Made by a program: the position numbers and the translations under genes
Notes under the pieces: generated by a model
The model's database searches: none
What the model saw: only the letters and a program-made list of their open reading frames with translations
What the model was told of the DNA's origin: nothing
Shown: positions 5,016-10,489 of the stretch, piece after piece
Layout of the letters: each line of letters starts with the position of its first letter
Position numbering within the stretch: position 1 is the stretch's first letter
Origin: Verrucomicrobiota bacterium
GTDB lineage: Bacteria; Verrucomicrobiota; Verrucomicrobiia; Opitutales; Opitutaceae
Length of the DNA stretch: 10,489 bases
Direction: 5' to 3'
Assembly: GCA_023443985.1 (NCBI GenBank)
Contig: JAEZSJ010000431.1
Coordinates: forward strand, 1 to 10,489

Positions 5016-7844
5016 ATGAACCAACCGCGACCTTGGCTGGGGGTCTGCCGCCGTTGCGCCCACAACCTCGGGAGCGCGTGCCTGACCACGGTCTGCTGGT
5101 TCGTCTGGACCGGGCTGGCCGCGTTGCTCGTGCTGCTGGCGACGGTCGCCTTCCGCCGCGAGCTCACCGTGCCGGACTTCCTGCTCCGCCGGCTCGAGCA
5201 GAAGCTCGAGTTCCAGCATCTGTCGGCCCGGTTCGGCCGCACCGCCTTCGACCCGCGCGGCAACCTGGTGCTGGAGGACGTGCGCCTCTACGGCGCGGGG
5301 ATCCAGGAACCGCTCGCGCGGGCCGGCTCGGTGCGGCTGCGGCTGGATGTGTTCGCCGTCGCGCGGGGCGACTTCGACGTGAGCAAGATCGAGTTGGCCG
5401 GCGCGCGTTTCGACTGCCCCGCGATCGTCTCGCCCTCGGGGGTGAGCGAGGCGTTGGTGTCCGACCTGGGCGGCACGCTGCTCCACCAGGGCGGGGAATG
5501 GTCCGTGCCGGACGCGACATTCTTCGCCGGCCGGGTGTTCGTGACCGCCACGGTGAACTGGAGCGCGGCCGGTCCCGCGAAGGCGCCCGGGGCGGCGCCG
5601 AGCAACCTCCTCAAGGAATACATCGCGATCGCCCGCAAGGCCGCCGAGGCGCTCCGCCCGACCGAGCAACTGGAGGGCGCGCGTCTCCGCCTCGCAATGA
5701 CCGCCGAGCCGGGCCTCCCGCCACGGGTGCACGCCGAATTGGCGGTGGACCGGGCGACCCTGCGGGTCCGCCCCGAACTCGCGCCGGTCGTGGTCGAGGA
5801 GCTGCACGCTGTGGCGGATACAGCCTGGCGTCCCTCCGGGCTCGATCCGCTCACGCTCCGCGCCTCCGCGCGGCGGCTTGAGGCGCCGCACGCGGTCGTG
5901 GCCGAGCATCCGGTGGTGCGGACCAGCGGGCGGCTTTCGTTCCAGCCGCTGCACTGGACGGGCGGGCCGGTGGAGGCCGCCGCCGCAGCCGTCCGGCGCG
6001 GGGAGGATTCCGCGGTGCATCCGCGGGCGACGGTGCGTTTCGAGTCGCTCGGCCACCTGCAGGCCGAATTCGCGGCGCTCGCGCGGGGCACCAGCCCGGT
6101 GGCGTTGCAGGCGGAGATCGATACGGCGAAACGCTCCGGCTCGGTGGCGATCGAGGCCGCCCTCGCGCCCGATCTGCTCAACGACGCCGCCGCGCGCGCC
6201 GCCGTCTGGCGGAAGAGCCGCATCCTCGCCCAGCTTTCGTTCTCCGAGCCCGCCGAGCTGCGCGGCCGGGTCGACCTCGATCCCGGCTGGAAACTGAGGG
6301 AGGCGCGGGCGGCGGCCCGCCTCGGGGCCGGGGTGGCCTACGGGACCGAGCTCACCGCGACCGAGGCGGAGGTGGTGATCGACCCCCAGCGGCTCCTCGT
6401 CGAGCCGCTCGTGTTCCGCCGCCCCGACGCGGAGGTGCGCGGGTCGTACGGCATGGACCTGCGGACGCAGGACTACCGGTTCCTGCTCCACGGCCATTTC
6501 TTCCCGTCGGCGATCGACTCCTGGTTCAGCGAATGGTGGACCAGGCTCTGGGACGACTTCCGGTTCAGCCGGCGGCCGCCCGACGCCGATCTCGACATCC
6601 TCGGCCGGTGGCGCTCGCCGGAGCGCTCGGTCGTCTACGGCTGGGCCGACATCGCGCCGGTCGCGCTCCGCGGGGTGCCGCTGGACCGGTTGCGGGCGAC
6701 CTTCTTCATCCGGCCGGAGCACTACGACATCCTCTCGTTCGACGCCCGCCGCGGACCGCTCGCAGCCACGGGCGGCTTCACGCGTCACGACGATTCGGCG
6801 ACGAAGCGGCCGCAGTGGATCGCGTTCGACTTCCAGTCGTCGCTGCCGCTCGCCGAGGGGGCGAAGCTCTTCGGGCCGGAGGGCGAACGCACGGTGGAGC
6901 CGTTCGTCTTCGAGCAGGCCCCCGATCTGCGGGCGAGCGGCCGGATGGAGTGGGGCCCCGCGGGCCTGCGGCAGAACATCACCGCGCGGGCCGCGGCCCC
7001 GGGCGTGTTCCGTTTCCACGAGTTCCCCGTGGAGAACGCGCGGCTGGCGTTCGACCTGGTCGACCGCGAGATCCGGGTCCACGGGATCGAGGCGGAGCTG
7101 GCGGGCGGCACGCTGGTCGGCGCCGCCACCGTCGACGGACCGGAGGAGGACCGGCGGCTCAAGTTTTCGGGTACACTGCAGGCGGCGAACCTCTCCCGCC
7201 TGGTGCAGACCTGGATGGACTACCGCGTCCGCACCGCGCCGCCCGGCACGCCGCCGCTGCCGGACAACGCCAAACGCCTCGGCGAGCAGGGCCGGGTGGA
7301 GCTGACGCTCGACGCCGCCGGCCCGTTGGCGGACCTCTACGCGCTCCAGGGCGACGGCGCCGCCACGGTGGCCGGCGCGCAGCTCGCCGAGATCGAGATG
7401 TTCGGGGCGCTCTCCCGCGCGCTGCGCGGCACGCCGTTCGGGTTCACCTCGCTGCAGTTCAGCGATGCGAGCGCGAAGTTCGCGATCAACGGCGAGCATC
7501 TCGACTTCACGTCGCTGCGGCTCACCGGCCCGATGGCCGCGATCCGCGGCAAGGGGCGATACACGATGCCGACCAGCGGGTTGAACTTCGACGTGGCGTT
7601 GTTCCCCTTCCGCGAGAGCAACTTTCCCGTGTTCAGCGTCGTCGGCACGATCCTCACCCCGCTCTCGCACATGCTCGAGATCCGACTTTCCGGTACGATC
7701 GGCAAGCCGGAGTGGTCCTTCGCCGCGGGCGCGGAAAGCCTGCCGACCGGCCAGGCGGCTCCGAGCGTTCCGGCGGCTCCGCCGGGACCGGCGCGCCCCG
7801 GCGCCGCCGAAGGAGAATCGCCGGTGGCGCGGCCCGCGCATTGA
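5016..7844 (+). CDS. AsmA-like membrane-anchored envelope protein
   Basis: A 942-residue protein with one N-terminal membrane segment (about 20-46, TTVCWFVWTGLAALLVLLATV within it) and a very long beta-rich periplasmic body. The C-terminal part, about 715-900, is the AsmA-like C-terminal region: it starts LKFSGTLQAANLSRL, passes through GDGAATVAGAQLAEIEMFGA, FTSLQFSDASAKFAINGEHL and MAAIRGKGRYTM, and ends LSGTIGKPEW. A Pro/Ala-rich tail (912-942) follows. AsmA/TamB/YhdP-type proteins are thought to form lipid-carrying bridges between inner and outer membranes, so a role in outer-membrane lipid supply is the family-based expectation. The N-terminus has a CRRC pair (C11, C14) before the membrane segment, of unknown meaning. 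The ATG at 5016 gives a clean signal-anchor. The minus strand carries a very long open frame across this gene, which is a GC-bias shadow. The YbaY-type gene follows after 40 bp. Confidence 0.85.
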   Translation: MNQPRPWLGVCRRCAHNLGSACLTTVCWFVWTGLAALLVLLATVAFRRELTVPDFLLRRLEQKLEFQHLSARFGRTAFDPRGNLVLEDVRLYGAGIQEPLARAGSVRLRLDVFAVARGDFDVSKIELAGARFDCPAIVSPSGVSEALVSDLGGTLLHQGGEWSVPDATFFAGRVFVTATVNWSAAGPAKAPGAAPSNLLKEYIAIARKAAEALRPTEQLEGARLRLAMTAEPGLPPRVHAELAVDRATLRVRPELAPVVVEELHAVADTAWRPSGLDPLTLRASARRLEAPHAVVAEHPVVRTSGRLSFQPLHWTGGPVEAAAAAVRRGEDSAVHPRATVRFESLGHLQAEFAALARGTSPVALQAEIDTAKRSGSVAIEAALAPDLLNDAAARAAVWRKSRILAQLSFSEPAELRGRVDLDPGWKLREARAAARLGAGVAYGTELTATEAEVVIDPQRLLVEPLVFRRPDAEVRGSYGMDLRTQDYRFLLHGHFFPSAIDSWFSEWWTRLWDDFRFSRRPPDADLDILGRWRSPERSVVYGWADIAPVALRGVPLDRLRATFFIRPEHYDILSFDARRGPLAATGGFTRHDDSATKRPQWIAFDFQSSLPLAEGAKLFGPEGERTVEPFVFEQAPDLRASGRMEWGPAGLRQNITARAAAPGVFRFHEFPVENARLAFDLVDREIRVHGIEAELAGGTLVGAATVDGPEEDRRLKFSGTLQAANLSRLVQTWMDYRVRTAPPGTPPLPDNAKRLGEQGRVELTLDAAGPLADLYALQGDGAATVAGAQLAEIEMFGALSRALRGTPFGFTSLQFSDASAKFAINGEHLDFTSLRLTGPMAAIRGKGRYTMPTSGLNFDVALFPFRESNFPVFSVVGTILTPLSHMLEIRLSGTIGKPEWSFAAGAESLPTGQAAPSVPAAPPGPARPGAAEGESPVARPAH

Positions 7845-7850
7845 ATTTTT
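7827..7850 (+). terminator. Weak hairpin plus T-run at the end of the AsmA-like gene
   Basis: GCGCG (7827-7831) pairs with CGCGC (7835-7839) around a GCC loop, overlapping the last codons of the AsmA-like gene and containing copy 3 of the 11-mer (7828-7838). Five T follow at 7846-7850 after a six-base spacer. It resembles a weak intrinsic terminator or attenuator before the YbaY-type gene. The short stem and the spacer make full termination unlikely. Confidence 0.3.
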
Positions 7851-7884
7851 CCCGCAAGTCCCCCACTTTCTGCCGGTCGTCGCC

Positions 7885-8307
7885 GTGAAACTGATCCCCC
7901 CCACCTCCGTGTTGTTGCTCTGCGCGCTCCTCGCGGGCCTGGCGGGTTGCGCGACCACGGAGACCGGCCCCGCCCCGCTGCCGATGGTGGTGTGCGAGCT
8001 TCGGTGTTCCGATCCGGACGCTGCGCTCGCGTTCGGTTCCGTGCTCGAGCTGCGCCTGATCGATTTCACGCGGGCCGATTCCCGGCCGATCGTCATCGCC
8101 GAGCGGATCGAGTCGAATCCCGGCCAGCCGCCGCTGCGTTTCCATCTGCTCTACAACGCCGCCGCGATCGATCCGGCGCACGACTACGGCGTGGAGGCGC
8201 GCATCCTCCACAAGGGGCTGCCGCTCTGGGTGCAGCCCGAGCCGGTGCCGGTGATCACCAAGGAGCATCCGGCCAACGTGTCGCTGGTGCTGCAGCCTCC
8301 GTCCTGA
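7885..8307 (+). CDS. YbaY-family envelope lipoprotein
   Basis: A 140-residue predicted lipoprotein. A hydrophobic signal sequence ends in the lipobox LAGC, so C22 would be acylated and the mature protein tethered in the envelope. Residues about 35-138 match the YbaY/YscW-like lipoprotein domain: a first strand ending in FGSVLELRLIDFTRADSRP, then VIAERIE, QPPLRFHLLYNAAAIDP, DYGVEARILHKGLPLW and a final VSLVLQP strand. Residue 23 is Ala, not Asp, so by the usual E. coli +2 rule it would go to the outer membrane. YbaY itself has no settled function; the related YscW is a pilotin-type chaperone of type III secretion. The start is GTG at 7885, the only start that gives a normal signal peptide; no Shine-Dalgarno sequence is seen. 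Its place after an AsmA-like gene and before PBP2 supports an envelope role. Confidence 0.85.
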   Translation: MKLIPPTSVLLLCALLAGLAGCATTETGPAPLPMVVCELRCSDPDAALAFGSVLELRLIDFTRADSRPIVIAERIESNPGQPPLRFHLLYNAAAIDPAHDYGVEARILHKGLPLWVQPEPVPVITKEHPANVSLVLQPPS

Positions 8308-8323
8308 ACCGGTCTTCCGCGCC

Positions 8324-9133
8324 ATGGCCTCCGCCCGTTTCGCCCAACAAGTTGTCTGGATCACGGGTGCCTCCTCCGGCATCGGCGAGGCGCTCGCGGT
8401 GGCGTTTGCGCGGGAGGGCGCGCAGGTGGTGCTGTCGAGCCGGCGCGAGGACGAGCTCGAGCGCGTGGCGGAGCGTTGCGCGGGCGGCCCGCGGCCGTTC
8501 GTGCTGCCGCTCGACCTCACGCGCCCGCAGGAGTTCGCGCCGGCGGCCGCTGCGGTGCAGACCCGGTTCGGCCGGCTCGATGTGCTTGTGAACACCGGCG
8601 GGGGGGGCGAGCGCGCGCTCGCCCAGGACACGTTTCCGGCGGTGGAGCGGGCGGTGATGGAGGTGAACTATTTCGGCGCGATCGGGCTCACGAAGGCGGT
8701 CCTGCCGATCCTGCTCGCGCAACGCGCCGGGACCGTCGTGACGGTGAGCAGCGTGATGGGCTATGTCGGCACGCCGAAGCGCGCCGCCTACGCCGCCTCG
8801 AAACACGCGGTGCGCGGCTGGTTCGATTCGCTGCGCGCCGAGATCGCGCCGCAGGGAGTGCACGTCTGCCTCGTCTGCCCGGGGTGGGTGCGAACGAACA
8901 TCTCGCGCAACGCGCTCACGGCCGACGGCGCCGCCCACGCCCGCATGGATCGCACGCAGGAACGTGGCGTACCCCCCTCGCGTGTGGCCGAGGCGACCCT
9001 GCGCGCGGTGCGGCGCCGGCGCGACGAGATCCTGGTCGGCGGCGGCGAGCTCTGGGCCGTCCGGCTCAAACGGCATTTCCCGCGGGTGTGGGCGTGGGTG
9101 CTGCGCCGCGCCGTGGCGCGCGGGCTGTTCTGA
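8324..9133 (+). CDS. Short-chain dehydrogenase/reductase (SDR), classical type
   Basis: A 269-residue Rossmann-fold oxidoreductase of the classical SDR family, resembling the DltE/DHRS7 branch. The cofactor loop is TGASSGIG (14-21), and R40/R41 after the second strand suggest a preference for NADP(H). The predicted catalytic set is N115 (VNYFG), S143 (VSSVMG), Y156 and K160 (YAASK), with PGWVRT at 186-191. The usual NNAG motif is here N90-T-G-G, encoded across a run of eight G, with no change of length. The C-terminus (about 240-269) is rich in Arg, Trp and hydrophobic residues and may touch the membrane. The substrate is unknown. The gene begins 16 bp after the YbaY-type gene and is probably co-transcribed with it; PBP2 follows 42 bp downstream. 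Confidence 0.92.
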   Translation: MASARFAQQVVWITGASSGIGEALAVAFAREGAQVVLSSRREDELERVAERCAGGPRPFVLPLDLTRPQEFAPAAAAVQTRFGRLDVLVNTGGGGERALAQDTFPAVERAVMEVNYFGAIGLTKAVLPILLAQRAGTVVTVSSVMGYVGTPKRAAYAASKHAVRGWFDSLRAEIAPQGVHVCLVCPGWVRTNISRNALTADGAAHARMDRTQERGVPPSRVAEATLRAVRRRRDEILVGGGELWAVRLKRHFPRVWAWVLRRAVARGLF

Positions 9134-9141
9134 CGTTGCGC

Positions 9142-9155
9142 CCGGGCCGGCCCGG
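9142..9155. promoter_or_regulatory. Perfect 14-bp GC palindrome between SDR and PBP2 genes
   Basis: CCGGGCC is followed directly by GGCCCGG, 20 bp before the PBP2 ATG. It may be a protein-binding site or, in RNA, a five-pair hairpin with a CCGG loop. There is no T-run after it; a pyrimidine-rich stretch (TCCTCCTCTGGTCTCC) follows instead. Confidence 0.3.
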
Positions 9156-9175
9156 TCCTCCTCTGGTCTCCGGAC

Positions 9176-10489
9176 ATGGCGATCGTCGAATCCAGGAAAC
9201 GCTACGATCCGCGCCTGCTCCTGTTCTACGGGCTTCTCGGCGCGATGCTGCTGCTCCTCACCGGCGGTCTGTTCTTCCGGCAGCTCCTGCGGACCGACGA
9301 GTACGTGGAGCGCGAGAAGGTGCAGAACCAGCGGCGCGTGCTCATCCCGGGCCCGCGCGGCAACATCACCGATCGCGAGGGCCGGATCATTGTCGGCAAC
9401 CGCCCCCATTTCTCGGCGGTTCTCCATCTGGCGGAGCTGCGGCGGGAGTTCCGCCGCGAGCTGATCCAGATCGTGCGCAACTACCGCGCGATGGAGCGCG
9501 AGGTCCGCCCCACGGGACGCGAGCTCGAGAGCCTCGCGCGTGTCGCCGTCGCGCAGCGCTATCTCGACCAGGTCAACCACATCCTCGAGCGCACCGAGCG
9601 GGTCGACCCCGACACGCTCGACCGGCACATCGGCCAGGAGCTGCTGCTGCCGTATGTGCTCGTCGACGACCTCACACCCCTGGAGTACGCCCGGCTGCTC
9701 GAGCAGCTGCCGGTGCGCGGCCCGCTGCAGGTCTACAGCTCCAGCAAACGCAACTACCCGTACGGCAACGCCGCCGCGCACGTGCTCGGGTATGTGGGGG
9801 CCAACGACGAGCTGCCCGCCTCGCATGTCGAGGGCGAGGACCTCCGGACCTTCCACGTGAAGGGCACGATCGGACGCGCCGGCCTCGAGAAACAGTTCGA
9901 CGACCAGCTGCAGGGGCACACCGGCGGCATCATCTACCGCGTCGATCCCGCCGGCTTCAAGATCGACCCGCCGCTGCACCGGCTCAAGCCGGAGCAGGGG
10001 CAGAACCTCACGACCAGCCTCGACATCGACCTGCAGCTGGCCGCCGAGCGCCAGATGGCCGGGCTGGTCGGCGGGCTCGCCGTGGTCGAGATCGCGACCG
10101 GCGAGGTGCTCGCGCTCAGCAGCAAGCCCGACTACGACCTCAACGAAGTGTCCCCGCGCATGAGCACCGCCACCTTCCGGCGCATCAACGACGAGGGCGG
10201 CTGGTACAACCGCGCCTTGCAGGGCCTCTATCCGCCGGGTTCGACCTTCAAGATCATCACCTCCACCGCGGCCTTGCGCGCCCACGCGATCACGGCGACC
10301 GAGCAGTTCAACTGCAATGGCTACTACCAGGTCGGCAACCGGCTGTTCAGGTGCCACAACGCACACGCGCACGGGCAGGTGGCGCTCAGCGTTGCCCTCG
10401 AGAAAAGCTGCAACGTGTACTACTACCAGATCGGCCTCGAGGCGGGCATCGACGCCCTCGCCGCCGAGGCCCGGCGGTTCCACCTCGAC
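9176..10489 (+). CDS. mrdA: Penicillin-binding protein 2 (peptidoglycan transpeptidase), 5' part, cut by window end
   Basis: The first 438 residues of a class B penicillin-binding protein, open to the last base. One membrane anchor lies at about 13-36, then the PBP dimerisation/pedestal domain with RGNITDREGRIIVGNRP (61-77), YPYGNAAAHVLGYVG (194-208) and GRAGLEKQFDDQLQG (233-247). The transpeptidase domain follows: the active-site S356 and K359 lie in YPPGSTFKIIT, and the second motif is S411-C-N413 in EKSCNVYYYQIG. The third motif (KTG) lies beyond the window. These features favour PBP2 (elongation, RodA partner) over FtsI. C380, C393, H399 and C412 may bind a metal. The ATG at 9176 lacks a Shine-Dalgarno sequence. 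In many bacteria rodA follows, and mre genes lie nearby; neither is visible here. The gene is the last of a co-directional envelope set. Confidence 0.93.
   Translation, partial: MAIVESRKRYDPRLLLFYGLLGAMLLLLTGGLFFRQLLRTDEYVEREKVQNQRRVLIPGPRGNITDREGRIIVGNRPHFSAVLHLAELRREFRRELIQIVRNYRAMEREVRPTGRELESLARVAVAQRYLDQVNHILERTERVDPDTLDRHIGQELLLPYVLVDDLTPLEYARLLEQLPVRGPLQVYSSSKRNYPYGNAAAHVLGYVGANDELPASHVEGEDLRTFHVKGTIGRAGLEKQFDDQLQGHTGGIIYRVDPAGFKIDPPLHRLKPEQGQNLTTSLDIDLQLAAERQMAGLVGGLAVVEIATGEVLALSSKPDYDLNEVSPRMSTATFRRINDEGGWYNRALQGLYPPGSTFKIITSTAALRAHAITATEQFNCNGYYQVGNRLFRCHNAHAHGQVALSVALEKSCNVYYYQIGLEAGIDALAAEARRFHLD

Noticed and set aside
4848..8096. A 1082-codon open frame on the minus strand opposite the AsmA-like and YbaY-type genes
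   Set aside because: Its product is low-complexity, rich in Arg, Gly, Ala, Glu and His with no family signature, as expected for the antisense of GC-rich coding DNA. The plus-strand genes over it have clear domains.
8255..10483. A 742-codon minus-strand open frame opposite the SDR and PBP2 genes
   Set aside because: Same kind of GC-bias shadow. SDR and PBP2 motifs on the plus strand account for the whole stretch.
1..10489. CRISPR arrays, tRNA or rRNA genes, insertion sequences, toxin-antitoxin or phage genes
   Set aside because: No repeat-spacer pattern, transposase, terminal inverted repeats, tRNA-like fold or defence-type protein was found. Genes fill nearly all of the window and no gap exceeds 200 bp.

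Overview
The window is a very GC-rich stretch, with codon third positions almost always G or C, from what looks like a Gram-negative bacterium. The evidence for an outer membrane and a rod-shape machinery is an AsmA-like envelope protein, a YbaY-type lipoprotein with a lipobox, and the start of a class B penicillin-binding protein 2. Initiation regions almost never show a Shine-Dalgarno sequence and several are pyrimidine-rich. Together these suggest a high-GC Verrucomicrobiota (Opitutales-like) genome, but that is inference from style, not from a marker gene.

Layout. 1-37: possibly the last codons of a gene entering from the left. 164-625 (-): YbhB/PEBP-family protein. 815-1786 (+): CheV-type chemotaxis coupling protein (CheW domain plus receiver), divergent from ybhB across a 189-bp gap that carries a perfect 16-bp palindrome. 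1887-3284 (-): MBL-fold/beta-CASP RNase-like hydrolase, convergent with cheV. 3400-4140 (+): RsuA/RluB-type pseudouridine synthase, divergent from the RNase across 115 bp. 4172-4927 (+): secreted protein with tandem SH3-like repeats and an unrecognised C-terminal beta domain. 5016-7844 (+): 942-residue AsmA-like membrane-anchored protein. 7885-8307 (+): YbaY-family lipoprotein. 8324-9133 (+): short-chain dehydrogenase. 9176-10489 (+): N-terminal 438 residues of PBP2 (MrdA), cut by the window edge.

From 3400 rightwards all genes are co-directional with gaps of 16 to 88 bp, so they could form one long transcript or a few overlapping units. The left half is about RNA metabolism (beta-CASP nuclease, pseudouridine synthase) and signalling (CheV). 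The right half is about the cell envelope (SH3 protein, AsmA-like protein, lipoprotein, PBP2). All intact genes have believable family-length products and no frameshift or mobile element is visible.

I do not see a clear new defence, mobile or biosynthetic system. The observations most worth checking are a predicted Cys3His metal site near the PBP2 active site, the uncharacterised SH3 protein, the general absence of Shine-Dalgarno sequences, an SDR whose NNAG motif is altered across a run of eight G, and several intergenic palindromes and hairpins.
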